Positions 51,657-60,690 are shown, counted from the first letter of the stretch. The stretch is DNA of 64,000 nucleotides from Gordonia mangrovi (GCF_024734075.1 NZ_CP102850.1:1612001-1676000), one strand, 5' to 3'. Notes: generated from the letters alone by a model not told the origin. Numbers and translations are program-made.

Positions 51657-52073
51657 CACGGTGACGGTGGTCGAGTGCGACAGCGCCTGCGCGGCCAGTA
51701 GCGACGACGTGACCACGGTCAGGTGGCGGTCGGCAAGCCGCTCGGCGATCAGACGTGGCGTGAAACCCTCGTCGAGGTAGACGGTTTCCGCGCCGTCGAG
51801 CAACCCCACGGTCGCCTTGGCGATGCGCTGCTTCTGGGCGAGATCGACCTGACTGCGGTACTCGACTCCGGATTCGAATCCGGCCGTCTCCACCGGGACC
51901 GCCCCGCCATGGACGCGCTTGAGGAGTCGACGGCCGGCCAGCGCTTTGAGGTCGCGCCGAATGGTCTCGCTGGCCACGTCGAGTTCGTCGGCGAGGCTGT
52001 TGACCTCCACCCGTCCGTTGGCGCGGGCGAGCTCCACGATGTGACTCTGCCGAGTGACGGAATCCACGAGCAT
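51309..52073 (-). CDS. DeoR/GlpR family sugar-operon regulator
   Basis: A 254-residue DeoR regulator from ATG 52073. The winged helix reads RQSHIVELARANGRVEVNSL, then VASETIRRDLKALAGRRLLKRVHGGAV (residues about 8-60). The effector domain has VYLDEGFTPRLIAERL, VVTSSLLAAQAL and AFLGTNAISLEHGLTTSDPAV, typical of sensors of phosphorylated sugars. It starts 4 bases after the PTS stop on the same strand, so it is part of that operon and probably controls it through the repeats at 54239-54298. The likely signal is a polyol or hexitol phosphate. Confidence 0.9.
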   Translation of the reverse strand: MLVDSVTRQSHIVELARANGRVEVNSLADELDVASETIRRDLKALAGRRLLKRVHGGAVPVETAGFESGVEYRSQVDLAQKQRIAKATVGLLDGAETVYLDEGFTPRLIAERLADRHLTVVTSSLLAAQALSHSTTVTVLLLGGRMRGRTMAVVDHWATQMLRGLVIDVAFLGTNAISLEHGLTTSDPAVAAVKSTAIEVARRSVLVAAHSKFGESNFCRFAEISEFESIISGVELDAAQARRYEVEGPVVLRV

Positions 52074-52077
52074 CAAA

Positions 52078-54174
52078 CTACCGGTCCACCACTAACAGGG
52101 TGTGGGAGACCTCCTCGGGGCTGTCGGCGGCCCGCAGCCGGGCGACCTGGTCGGCGTCGAGGAAGACCTGCGCGATCTGGTTGAGCAGGGCGAGGTGGTC
52201 CTTGCCGGCTCCGGCGATGCCGACGACGAACTCCGCCTGCTTGCCGTTCCAGTCGACCGGCTGGTCGTAGCGCACAAATGAAATTCCGGTCCGGCGGATA
52301 GAGACCTTCGCGTCGTTGGTGCCGTGCGGGATGGCCAGACCGTTGCCCATGAAGGTCGACACACTCTTTTCCCGGTCGTGCATCGCGTCGACGTAGGAGG
52401 GGTCGACGGCTCCGGCGGTGACCAGCAGTTGCCCGGCCTCGGTGATCGCCTCGGCCGCGGTAGTCGCCGACCCGTGCAGCACGATCGACTCCAAGGCGAG
52501 CACGTTGCCGCCGGTATCGGCATCTGCCTGCGACACCTCGGACGCCGACTGCTGCACCGCGGTGCCCGCGGCGGCTGCGACAGCGGCGCCGGCGGTCGCG
52601 GTCCCGGCTGCGTGGCGGGGTCCGTGCCCAGTGTCGGCGTCCGGTTGGTCCGAGGCCTCGACGTTGGTCCGCCCCAGCATCTCGACGATCTCGTCGTAGC
52701 GCGGGCTGCTCATGAAGTCGTCCACTGAGACGTGGATCGCCGACGGTGTGGATTGCCGCGCCCGGTCAGTCAGGTCCTCGTGGGTGACCACGAGGTCGTG
52801 AGTATCGGTGAGGTTGGAGATCGCCTGATTGACCACCGTCACGTCCTGGTGGCCGGCCTGCTTGATCTTCTTGCGCAGCACCGAGGCTCCCATCGCCGAG
52901 GACCCCATGCCCGCATCACAGGCGAAGACGATGTCGTGAATCGCGCCTTGGTGTTCCGGGCCGGCGAGAGCCGACGCGACGCTTGACTTCTTGCCCTTCA
53001 TCGATTCCATCGACGCGGTTGCCGCAGCCAGGTCGGTGTCGTCCTTGTTGCGGTCGGCCTTGAGCAGCACCGCCGACACCAGGAACGAGACCGTTGTCGC
53101 ACCGAGGACCGCCAACGTGACTCCGAGGAAACTGTCGCCCGGGGTTTGGGCATAGATCGCGATGATCGAACCGGGGGCGGCCGGCGCGCGCAACCCGGTG
53201 GCGAAGATGACGTTGATGAAAACGCCGGTCATGCCGCCGAGGATGGCCGCCAGGATCAGCTTCGGCTTGGCCAGCACGTAGGGGAAGTAGATCTCGTGGA
53301 TACCGCCGAAGACCTGGATGATGGCCGCACCCGGCGCGGTCGCCTTCGCGAAGCCTTTGCCGAAGAACGAGAACGCCAGCAGGATGCCCAGTCCGGGGCC
53401 GGGGTTGGTCTCCAGCAGGAACAGGATCGACTTGCCGGTCTCGACGGCTTCGGCGGTGCCAAGCGGGGTCAACACACCGTGGTTGATGGCGTTGTTGAGG
53501 AACAGCACCTTGGCCGGCTCGATGAAGATCGACGTGAACGGCAACAAGTTGGCCTCCACCAGAAAATCCACCGCGTTGCCCGCGGCGCGGGTGAACGCCT
53601 CGACGATCGGCCCGACCCCGAAGAACCCGAGGATCGCGAGCAGCAACCCGAGGATGCCGGCGGAGAAGTTGTCCACCAGCATCTCGAAGCCGGGGCGGAT
53701 CTTGCCTTCCCACAGCCCATCGAGATGCTTCATCAGCCAGCCGCCCAACGGACCCATGATCATCGCGCCCAGGAACATCGGCACGTCGGCGCCGGCGATC
53801 ACGCCCATGGTGGCGATCGCGCCAACCACCGCGCCGCGGTTACCGTGCACCATACGGCCGCCGGTGTAGGCGATGATGATCGGTAGCAGGTAGGTGATCA
53901 TCGGGGCGACGACCCCACCGTCCTCATAGGCGCCCCAGCCGCCGATCTCGGCGACCCAGCCGTCCGGGTCCTTGAGCGAGTCGAAGATCCCGGTCAGCCA
54001 CCCGGCCTCGATGAACAGAGCAGTGAGCAGCCCCCAGGCGATGAATGCGCCGATATTGGGCATGACCATGTTGGACAACCCGGTGCCCAGTTTCTGCACA
54101 CGGACACGCAACCCCGACTTCTTCTCCGGTGGTGACGCGGCCGACATTTCGGGGGTGGTCGCAGCTTCTGACAT
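52078..54174 (-). CDS. mtlA: PTS mannitol-type transporter EIICBA
   Basis: A 698-residue fused permease of the phosphotransferase system. The EIIC domain (to about residue 345) has MVMPNIGAFIAWGLLTALFI and GGIHEIYFPYVL, the conserved GIHE signature. EIIB has the phosphocysteine in VFACDAGMGSSAMG. EIIA near the C-terminus has the phosphohistidine in GNGLAIPHGTNDAK. It takes up and phosphorylates a hexitol, most likely mannitol, using HPr-phosphate. GGAGG precedes the ATG at 54174. It heads an operon with the DeoR gene and is divergent from a polyol-type dehydrogenase, so the cluster is for sugar alcohol use. Confidence 0.9.
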   Translation of the reverse strand: MSEAATTPEMSAASPPEKKSGLRVRVQKLGTGLSNMVMPNIGAFIAWGLLTALFIEAGWLTGIFDSLKDPDGWVAEIGGWGAYEDGGVVAPMITYLLPIIIAYTGGRMVHGNRGAVVGAIATMGVIAGADVPMFLGAMIMGPLGGWLMKHLDGLWEGKIRPGFEMLVDNFSAGILGLLLAILGFFGVGPIVEAFTRAAGNAVDFLVEANLLPFTSIFIEPAKVLFLNNAINHGVLTPLGTAEAVETGKSILFLLETNPGPGLGILLAFSFFGKGFAKATAPGAAIIQVFGGIHEIYFPYVLAKPKLILAAILGGMTGVFINVIFATGLRAPAAPGSIIAIYAQTPGDSFLGVTLAVLGATTVSFLVSAVLLKADRNKDDTDLAAATASMESMKGKKSSVASALAGPEHQGAIHDIVFACDAGMGSSAMGASVLRKKIKQAGHQDVTVVNQAISNLTDTHDLVVTHEDLTDRARQSTPSAIHVSVDDFMSSPRYDEIVEMLGRTNVEASDQPDADTGHGPRHAAGTATAGAAVAAAAGTAVQQSASEVSQADADTGGNVLALESIVLHGSATTAAEAITEAGQLLVTAGAVDPSYVDAMHDREKSVSTFMGNGLAIPHGTNDAKVSIRRTGISFVRYDQPVDWNGKQAEFVVGIAGAGKDHLALLNQIAQVFLDADQVARLRAADSPEEVSHTLLVVDR

Positions 54175-54238
54175 GGGATTTCCTCCACTTTCGACAAGTC
54201 CAGTGACCTCAGTCACAAGGCTCAGTAAACCTCATACT

Positions 54239-54298
54239 CGGGCATATGTGCAAGTATTCGGGCTAACTTGGGCAGAAAAATGAGTGGATTTATGCCCG
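54239..54298. promoter_or_regulatory. Helically phased repeats, probable DeoR operator
   Basis: CGGGCATA (54239-54246), CGGGCTAA (54259-54266) and TTGGGCAG (54268-54275) repeat at 20- and roughly 10-base spacing, and an inverted TATGCCCG lies at 54291-54298. All lie between the divergent PTS and dehydrogenase genes. A separate CAGCAC-acc-GTGCTG (54320-54334) follows. Direct repeats of this sort are usual for DeoR-family regulators. Confidence 0.6.
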
Positions 54299-54365
54299 TT
54301 TAGGGTCTAGAGTGCTCTACAGCACACCGTGCTGCCTGCCCTGAAAAATTCGAGAGGACCACCCC

Positions 54366-55451
54366 ATGAAGGCACTACGCTTCTACGCACCCGAGGACGT
54401 CCGGCTGGAGGATGTTCCCGAGCCGACATGCGCGCCCGATGAGGTCAAACTGCGGGTGCACAACTGCTCGACGTGCGGCACCGACGTCAAGATCTTCCAC
54501 AATGGCCATCAGAACCTGACCCCGCCGCGCACCATCGGCCATGAGGTCGCCGGTGAGGTGGTCGAGGTCGGGGCCGAGGTGAACGCCACCTACGGCAGCA
54601 ACTGGCAGGTCGGCGACCGGGTGCAGGTGATCGCGGCCGTGCCCTGCGGCGACTGCCACGAATGCCGCAGGGGCTGGATGGCCGTGTGCGCCAACCAGAC
54701 CTCGGTGGGCTACCAGTACGACGGCGGCTTCGCCGAGTACATGGTCGTCCCGCGCCAGGTGCTCAAAGTCGACGGACTCAACCGCATTCCCGAGAACGTG
54801 GGCTACGACGAGGCGTCGGCCGCCGAACCGTTCGCCTGCGCCATCAATGCCCAAGAGCTGCTGGGAATCGAAGAGGGCGACACCGTCGTCGTATTCGGTG
54901 CGGGCCCGATCGGGTGCATGCACATTCGCATCGCCCGCGGCGTGCACCGCTGCGGCCCGGTCTACCTCATCGACGTCAACGAGGGCCGACTGGAGATGTC
55001 GGCGGATGCGGTCGCCCCGGACGAGATCATCAACGGCGCCGAGGTCGACGTCGTCGAGCGGGTGATGGAACTGACCGGCGGCCGCGGCGCCGACATCATC
55101 ATCACCGCGACCGCCGCCAACGTCGCCCAGGAGCAGGCACTCGCGATGGCCGCCCGCAACGGCCGGATCTCCTTCTTCGGCGGACTACCCAAGACCGATC
55201 CCACCATCACCTGTGACTCCAACGTGGTGCACTACCGGCAGTTGCACATCCACGGTGCGAACGGCTCGGCCCCGGAACACAACCGGCGCGCGCTCGAGTA
55301 CATCTCCACCGGTCAGGTACCCGTCAAGGACCTCATCACCCGGCACATCCCGCTGGAGAACGTGCTCGACGCATTCCAGATCGTCAAGAGTGGTGAGGCG
55401 ATCAAGGTGACCGTCGAGCCGGCGGCGGCGGAGATGACGGTCGGAGTCTGA
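54366..55451 (+). CDS. Zinc-dependent polyol/sugar-phosphate dehydrogenase
   Basis: A 361-residue medium-chain dehydrogenase of the sorbitol dehydrogenase group. Zinc ligands are in STCGTDVKIFHNGH and TIGHEVAGEVVEVG, and structural cysteines in CGDCHECRRGWMAVC. NAD binding is by VVFGAGPIGCMHIRIA with the following aspartate in YLIDVNEGR, which favours NAD+. Being divergent from the PTS-DeoR operon, it probably oxidises the imported hexitol phosphate to a ketose phosphate, as polyol-phosphate dehydrogenases of this type do, although free-polyol oxidation is also possible. GAGAGGA precedes the ATG. Confidence 0.85.
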   Translation: MKALRFYAPEDVRLEDVPEPTCAPDEVKLRVHNCSTCGTDVKIFHNGHQNLTPPRTIGHEVAGEVVEVGAEVNATYGSNWQVGDRVQVIAAVPCGDCHECRRGWMAVCANQTSVGYQYDGGFAEYMVVPRQVLKVDGLNRIPENVGYDEASAAEPFACAINAQELLGIEEGDTVVVFGAGPIGCMHIRIARGVHRCGPVYLIDVNEGRLEMSADAVAPDEIINGAEVDVVERVMELTGGRGADIIITATAANVAQEQALAMAARNGRISFFGGLPKTDPTITCDSNVVHYRQLHIHGANGSAPEHNRRALEYISTGQVPVKDLITRHIPLENVLDAFQIVKSGEAIKVTVEPAAAEMTVGV

Positions 55452-55632
55452 GGATTCCCCGGGCCGGGGCGAGTTGCCCGCGCCGGCCTGGGCCCGATCA
55501 ACACATTGTGCCGCAGACGCTTTTTTGACGTTGGTGAGGCACGCCGGTCGGCAACTGCACTGATAGGCTCCGCGGAGTACTCGTCGACGAGCACATGCGC
55601 ACCTCGCATGTCGGATGTGGATATCGCGGCAG

Positions 55633-56901
55633 ATGACCGAGCGGACAGCCACCACCCCGGGGCCACGTGCCTGGAACATCACCGACACCGAGCACTGGGG
55701 CGGAATCGACGCGGCGATACGTGAATCCGGACTCGACAGCCCGGTCCTGGCACTCGATCTCGCCGCCCTCGAACACAACACCCGCGACCTGACGCGACGG
55801 GCAGGCGGGGTTCCGCTACGCCTGGCCACCAAGTCGCTGCGCGTGCGGTCGGTCATCGACGACGTGCTCAGACGCCCCGGGTTCAGCAGTGCACTCGCCT
55901 ATGACCTCGCTGAAGCACACTGGCTGGCAACACAATCCGACGTATCCGAGGTCCTGGTCGGATACCCGTCGACACGTCGGCAGGCCATCACGGAGTTCGT
56001 CCACGACGAAACCGCCGTGCACCGCGTGACGGTGCTCGTCGATTCCGTCGCCCACCTCGACCTCATCGACGCGGCGGTTCCGCCGGCACGACGCCCGACG
56101 ATCCGTACCGCGATCGACGTCGACGCCTCCTACCGTCTCGCCCGCGGCCGAATCCACCTCGGGGTCCGCCGGTCGCCAATCCACAGCCGGGTCGAGGCCG
56201 TCGAACTCGCACGTGCGATCGTGCGCCGCCCCGGCTACGCGCTCGTCGGGGCGATGTCCTATGAGGCCCAGATCGCCGGGGTCGCCGACGCGTTGCCCGG
56301 CCGGCGATTCACCAATCTGGGTGTCGGCCTTATGCAACGCCGCTCGATGGCCGAGTTGCGTCGCCGACGCGGCCGGATCATCGCCGCACTCGGCGAGGTG
56401 GCCGATCTCGAATTCGTCAACGCGGGCGGCACGGGATCGCTGGAGCAGACCTCGACGGACCCCTCGGTCACCGATATCGCCGCCGGTAGCGGACTGTTCG
56501 GCGGCCACCTGTTCGATGGCTACTCCCGGTTCCGACCCGCTCCGGCGCTGGGATTCGGGCTCGACGTGACGCGCCGCCCCGCGGCCGGCATCATCACCTG
56601 CGCCGGCGGCGGGTGGATCGCGTCGGGTCCACCGGGCCCCGACCGGCTCCCGAAACCGGTGTGGCCCGACGGCCTGGCGTACGTGCACACCGAAGCCGCC
56701 GGGGAGGTCCAGACGCCCTTGCGTGGGACCGCTGCGGACTCGCTCGCCATCGGCGACCGGGTCTGGTTCCGGCACACCAAGTCCGGGGAGATCTGCGAGA
56801 GGGCCACGGCGGTCGCGCTCATCGAACGCGATGGGTCCGGCCGGGCCCGGGTTCGGGATGTGGTGCCCACCTACCGGGGCGAGGGGAAGTGCTTCCTGTG
56901 A
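55633..56901 (+). CDS. Alanine-racemase-fold PLP enzyme (amino acid deaminase/aldolase type)
   Basis: A 422-residue protein from ATG 55633 (an ATG 18 bases upstream gives 428). The alanine racemase N-terminal barrel is recognised by SPVLALDLAALEHNTRDLTR and the PLP-lysine strand PLRLATKSLRVRSV. AMSYEAQIAG and FVNAGGTGSLEQT follow, and the C-terminal D-threonine-aldolase-like domain ends VWFRHTKSGEICER with metal-binding His/Cys. It resembles M. tuberculosis Rv1769, also next to a sugar-lactone dehydrogenase gene (Rv1771). Its natural substrate is unknown. The last 4 bases overlap the next gene (GTGA), indicating translational coupling. Confidence 0.82.
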   Translation: MTERTATTPGPRAWNITDTEHWGGIDAAIRESGLDSPVLALDLAALEHNTRDLTRRAGGVPLRLATKSLRVRSVIDDVLRRPGFSSALAYDLAEAHWLATQSDVSEVLVGYPSTRRQAITEFVHDETAVHRVTVLVDSVAHLDLIDAAVPPARRPTIRTAIDVDASYRLARGRIHLGVRRSPIHSRVEAVELARAIVRRPGYALVGAMSYEAQIAGVADALPGRRFTNLGVGLMQRRSMAELRRRRGRIIAALGEVADLEFVNAGGTGSLEQTSTDPSVTDIAAGSGLFGGHLFDGYSRFRPAPALGFGLDVTRRPAAGIITCAGGGWIASGPPGPDRLPKPVWPDGLAYVHTEAAGEVQTPLRGTAADSLAIGDRVWFRHTKSGEICERATAVALIERDGSGRARVRDVVPTYRGEGKCFL

Positions 56902-58208
56902 CACCGGACGCGCCGACCTGGCGGAACTGGGGAGGTACCCAATCCGCCACTCCCACTCGAGTTGTCCACCCCACCGACGTGCCGCAGATCATCGACCTCG
57001 TCCGTGACACCGCCGAGCGGGGTGGCGTTCTCAAGCCGGTGGGCGCCGGCCACAGCTTCTCCGCGATCGCCGTCGCCGACGACGTGCAGGTCGACCTGTC
57101 GGCGATGCGCGGACTCGTCCGGGTCGATGGCGCCGCCGTCACCGTGCGGGCCGGCACCTATCTCCATGAGATGCCCGCCATTCTGGCGCCGTACAGGCTC
57201 GCGATGCCCAATCTCGGCGACGTCGACCGCCAGAGCGTGGCGGGGGCCACCGCCACCGGGACACACGGCACCGGACTCCGCTTCGGCGGCGTCAGCACCC
57301 AGATCAGTGCCGTGACCCTGGTCTCCGGCACCGGGGACATCGTGACCGTCGGGCCCGACGACCCGGACCTGGCCGCGGCCGCGCTCGGACTCGGGGCGCT
57401 GGGCGTGCTCGTGGAGATCACGCTGGCCTGCGTGCCCGAGTTCGGCCTGCGTGCGGTCGAGGCCCCGGCCACCTTCGATGACGCTGTCGGCGGGTTCGTG
57501 GACCGGGTCGCCGAGACCGACCACCACGAGTTCTTCTGGTTCCCACACACCGCCTGCGCGCTGACCAGATCGAACACCCGGATCGGCGCCGACACCCGCC
57601 GTTCCGGGCCGGGCCGGGTCCGCCGCTACGTCGACGACGAGTTGTTGAGCAACAAGCTGTTCGGAATGCTGTGCGCGGTCGGCGCCCGCGTCCCGGCGGT
57701 GGTCCCCGCCGTCGCGCAACTGTCCGGCCGGGCGCTGGGCGCTCGCACTTACACCGACCGGTCCGACGAGGTCTTCGTCTCCTCACGCGGGGTGCGCTTC
57801 CGCGAAATGGAGTACGCCGTCGCGCTGCACGAGGTGCCGGACGTGCTTCGCGAGGTCCGCGCGATGATCGACCGCCGGCGCTACCTGGTGAGCTTCCCGG
57901 TCGAGGTGCGTGCCGCTGCTGCCGACGACCTGATGCTCTCCACCGCGACCGGCCGCCCCACCGGCTACATCGCCGTCCACCGCTATCACGGCGACGACCC
58001 GGCCGACGCCGACGCCTACTTCGCCGACGTGGAACGGATCATGAGCGCACACGATGGCCGGCCGCACTGGGGCAAGATGCACGGACTGGACGCAGCCGGT
58101 CTGCGCCGCCGCTACCCGCGATTCGACGAGTTCCTCGAGGTTCGCAACCGTTTCGACCCGGCACGGGTGTTCGCCAACCGCTACCTGCGCCGCGTCCTCG
58201 GCGACTGA
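56898..58208 (+). CDS. Sugar-1,4-lactone oxidoreductase (L-gulonolactone/D-arabinonolactone type)
   Basis: A 436-residue flavoenzyme of the vanillyl-alcohol-oxidase family, starting at the GTG overlapping the previous stop. The FAD-binding part is KPVGAGHSFSAIAVADDVQV and GATATGTHGTGLRFGGVSTQ. The C-terminal ALO domain ends RPHWGKMHGLDAAGLR, with HWGK as the family signature, then NRFDPARVFANRYLR. The M. tuberculosis relative Rv1771 is an L-gulono-1,4-lactone dehydrogenase that makes ascorbate from the lactone. The same chemistry is likely here. No His is present at the usual covalent-flavin site, as in Rv1771-like proteins. Confidence 0.9.
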   Translation: MTPDAPTWRNWGGTQSATPTRVVHPTDVPQIIDLVRDTAERGGVLKPVGAGHSFSAIAVADDVQVDLSAMRGLVRVDGAAVTVRAGTYLHEMPAILAPYRLAMPNLGDVDRQSVAGATATGTHGTGLRFGGVSTQISAVTLVSGTGDIVTVGPDDPDLAAAALGLGALGVLVEITLACVPEFGLRAVEAPATFDDAVGGFVDRVAETDHHEFFWFPHTACALTRSNTRIGADTRRSGPGRVRRYVDDELLSNKLFGMLCAVGARVPAVVPAVAQLSGRALGARTYTDRSDEVFVSSRGVRFREMEYAVALHEVPDVLREVRAMIDRRRYLVSFPVEVRAAAADDLMLSTATGRPTGYIAVHRYHGDDPADADAYFADVERIMSAHDGRPHWGKMHGLDAAGLRRRYPRFDEFLEVRNRFDPARVFANRYLRRVLGD

Positions 58209-58229
58209 CGGCGACGTCGCGGAGAACCA

Positions 58230-58303
58230 AAGTTCTTTCCCCTGGTGTCGTTTCCTCCCCCGCCTGCTCGCGGAGGGCGAAGCGATACCCGGGGGAAGAA
58301 CTT
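58230..58303. repeat. Long intergenic inverted repeat
   Basis: Arms 58230-58254 and 58279-58303 (25 bases each, 20 matching; several mismatches are G-U capable) flank a loop that itself folds (CTCC...GGAG). It starts 22 bases after the lactone oxidoreductase stop. It may act as a terminator. It shares no clear sequence with the hairpins at 17.8 and 28.5 kb. Confidence 0.55.
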
Positions 58304-58377
58304 CCTGTGCCGATGCGCCCAACGGGCGGCGGCGTGCGTGCTACAACCGTCGGGGGTAGCCAGGCGAGGAGACCGAC

Positions 58378-59151
58378 ATGGCACAGGGCATCGACGTTTC
58401 GCACGAGGCCGGCATCGGGGTGATCACCCTGACCGACGCACGGCGCCGCAATCCGTTGTCGACCGAGACGATGTCGGCGGTGACGACTGCGCTGCACGAG
58501 TTCGGCTCCATGGCCGACGTCCGGGTGATCGTGATCCGTGCCCTGGGCCCGGCCTTCTCCGCGGGCCACGACCTGTCCGAACTCGTCGACCGCACCCTCG
58601 ACGACGAACGCGCGGTGTTCGCCGCGTGCACCGACATGATGTCGGCGGTGCACTCCGCGCGGCAGCCGGTGATCGCCGAGGTCGCCGGTTTCGCCTTCGC
58701 CGCCGGTTGTCAGCTGGTTGCGACGTGCGACCTCGCGGTCGCCGCCCGGTCGGCCCGGTTCAGCACACCCGGCGTCAAGATCGGGCTGTTCTGCTCCACC
58801 CCGATGGTCGCCCTGAGCCGGGCCATCGGACGCAAGCGAGCGATGAAGATGCTGCTGACCGGTGACGCAATCGATGCGGCCACTGCCGCCGACTGGGGTC
58901 TGGTCAACGATGTCGTCGACGACGACGCACTGCGCTCTGCTGTCACAGACCTGGCGCAGAAGGTGGCGGCCTCGAGCGCGATGACGGTGGCTATCGGAAA
59001 GCAGGCCTTCTACCAACAGATCGACGAAAGCGAAACGGACGCATACGCGCTCATGCAGGAGACGATGGCCACGAATGCCCTGACCTGTGACGCCCAGGAG
59101 GGGATCTCGGCGTTCCTCGACAAGCGCGATCCGGTGTGGACGGATTCGTGA
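58378..59151 (+). CDS. Enoyl-CoA hydratase/isomerase family protein
   Basis: A 257-residue crotonase-fold protein. AFSAGHDLSELV is the first oxyanion segment, VAGFAFAAGCQLVATCDLAV the second, followed by FSTPGVKIGLFCSTPMVALS. The usual second catalytic glutamate (family ...E in GxxPE) is replaced by the cysteine-serine stretch, as in ECHDC3-like members, so hydratase activity is not assured. GAGGAG lies 6 bases before the ATG. It may act in fatty-acid metabolism or on another acyl-CoA. It stands alone between a hairpin element and the formate channel gene. Confidence 0.85.
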   Translation: MAQGIDVSHEAGIGVITLTDARRRNPLSTETMSAVTTALHEFGSMADVRVIVIRALGPAFSAGHDLSELVDRTLDDERAVFAACTDMMSAVHSARQPVIAEVAGFAFAAGCQLVATCDLAVAARSARFSTPGVKIGLFCSTPMVALSRAIGRKRAMKMLLTGDAIDAATAADWGLVNDVVDDDALRSAVTDLAQKVAASSAMTVAIGKQAFYQQIDESETDAYALMQETMATNALTCDAQEGISAFLDKRDPVWTDS

Positions 59152-59256
59152 CCGTGCGAAGGGCCGCTTTCGACGTCGACATGACATCTGCTCGCCGGAT
59201 CGGGAAATTCACCTCACGCCCCTGACGACCGCGCCGATCTGTGCAACAGTTTCATC

Positions 59257-60129
59257 GTGAGCTCATCCGAGTTCGACACCACCAAACTGTTCCCGGGCAA
59301 GTTCTTCATCAGCACCGTCCTCGACGTGCTCGAATCGAAGGAAAAGATGTCCGGGCATATGCGCCGCCGCTATCTTCAGCGTGCGGCGATGGCCGGCATC
59401 ATCATCGCGATCTTCTACGTGATCAACTACACGATGATCGGTGCGTTCGATCAGATCGGTGACGATGCCCCGCTGCACGTGGTCGGCAAGCTGTTGGGTG
59501 CGCTGTCGTTCAGCTGGGCGCTGGTCTTCATCTACTACACCAAATCCGAGTTGCTGACCTCGAACATGATGATGGTCGCGATCGGCACCTACTATCGCCG
59601 CATCTCGTTGCTGATGACTTCGCGCATCCTGGTGCTCTGCTATCTCGGGAACATCGTCGGCGGTCTGCTCCTCGCGGCTCTCCTGCGCGGTACGACACTG
59701 CTCGACGGTGCGGTACTCGAGGCGATGAACCACTCGGTGGACGTCAAGACCGGCTACCTCACCGAAGGATTCAGCGGCTGGCTCGACCTGTTCATCCGAG
59801 CGATCCTGTGTAACTTCATGATCAACCTGGCGATGCTGCTGGTCTACAACGGCTACCTCCACGAGGACATCGCCAAGATCAGCGCGATGATCGTGGCGGT
59901 GTTCGTGTTCGCCTTCCTGGACTTCGAACACTCCGTCGCCAATACCGTGCTGTTCATGATCGTCGGGCTCCAGGACGGGATTCCGGTGGGGCTCGCCCTG
60001 GGAAATCTCGGCATCGTCCTGCTGGGTAACTTCATCGGCGGCGGCATCCTCATCGGCTTCTACTACGCGTGGGTCAATGACGAACGCGACAGCCACGTCC
60101 CACACCTGCGGCGTCCGCACCACCGGTGA
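59257..60129 (+). CDS. Formate/nitrite transporter (FNT) channel
   Basis: A 290-residue membrane protein with six helices. Signatures are FFISTVLDVLESKEK, the helix-2 break KSELLTSNMMMVAIGTYYRR, AILCNFMINLAMLLVYN (the conserved C/N region) and FLDFEHSVANTVLFMIVGLQ, with the histidine in FEHSVAN that gates proton-coupled anion passage. FocA/NirC members move formate or nitrite. Given pflBA in the same window, formate export or uptake is the natural role, though 10 kb separates them and nitrite is possible. The start at GTG 59257 lacks a clear ribosome site. Confidence 0.88.
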   Translation: MSSSEFDTTKLFPGKFFISTVLDVLESKEKMSGHMRRRYLQRAAMAGIIIAIFYVINYTMIGAFDQIGDDAPLHVVGKLLGALSFSWALVFIYYTKSELLTSNMMMVAIGTYYRRISLLMTSRILVLCYLGNIVGGLLLAALLRGTTLLDGAVLEAMNHSVDVKTGYLTEGFSGWLDLFIRAILCNFMINLAMLLVYNGYLHEDIAKISAMIVAVFVFAFLDFEHSVANTVLFMIVGLQDGIPVGLALGNLGIVLLGNFIGGGILIGFYYAWVNDERDSHVPHLRRPHHR

Positions 60130-60165
60130 CCCACCCGCTCCCGGCCCCGATCTCTACTCGACACA

Positions 60166-60690
60166 TCAGTGCGCCCACGCCTTCTGGAGGAATCCGGTGA
60201 CCGCGATGATGTCCTCACCCGGCAGCGTGCCGCCGTCGGAGGCGTCGAGTTCACGAATGAAGTAGCACGGGCTGCTCACCTGAATCCGCACCGCGGCCGA
60301 GGTCTCGACCGAGACCCGGAAGATGCCGGCGCTGCCGATACAGGAATCATCCTCATGCCAGCCGATCTCTACCGGCGCGAATTTCGTACGCACGGTGTCG
60401 GCGTCCACGGCGGTTTCCGGTTCGAAAACGATGTCGGTCGCATAGAGCACCCCGTTGTAGTGCGAACCGTGGCTCAGCGCATCGGCGACGGCGCAGCACC
60501 CGGCCCATTCCTCGGTCGATCCACTGCCAGGGACCAGTTCGGTGCCCTCGGTCAGCCGGTCGATCATCGCTTGCGTCACAGCCCGCCCATGGGCGCGCAC
60601 CTGCGCAGCCTGCACGGCGGTGAGGGGTGACCCATCGTCCACGGTCGCCGCCGAATCCGGAAGTGGTGCATGCACCTTGACTCTCATCAT
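60166..60690 (-). CDS. Unknown protein coupled to the DUF1023 hydrolase
   Basis: A 174-residue soluble protein: MMRVKVHAPLPDSAATVDDG, a helical middle VRAHGRAVTQAMIDRLTEGT, then a beta-rich part with FRVSVETSAAVRIQV and CYFIRELDAS. Three or four cysteines are spread along it. There is no signal peptide or membrane helix. The ATG overlaps the TGA of the hydrolase gene by 4 bases (60687-60690), so the two are translationally coupled and probably act together. I do not recognise a family. Possible roles are a regulatory partner or neutraliser of the hydrolase. Confidence 0.6.
   Translation of the reverse strand: MMRVKVHAPLPDSAATVDDGSPLTAVQAAQVRAHGRAVTQAMIDRLTEGTELVPGSGSTEEWAGCCAVADALSHGSHYNGVLYATDIVFEPETAVDADTVRTKFAPVEIGWHEDDSCIGSAGIFRVSVETSAAVRIQVSSPCYFIRELDASDGGTLPGEDIIAVTGFLQKAWAH

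Noticed and set aside
58334..58358. GGGTA before the enoyl-CoA hydratase gene as another SigF promoter
   Set aside because: The bases 15-17 upstream (GTGC) match the -35 GTTT at only two of four positions.
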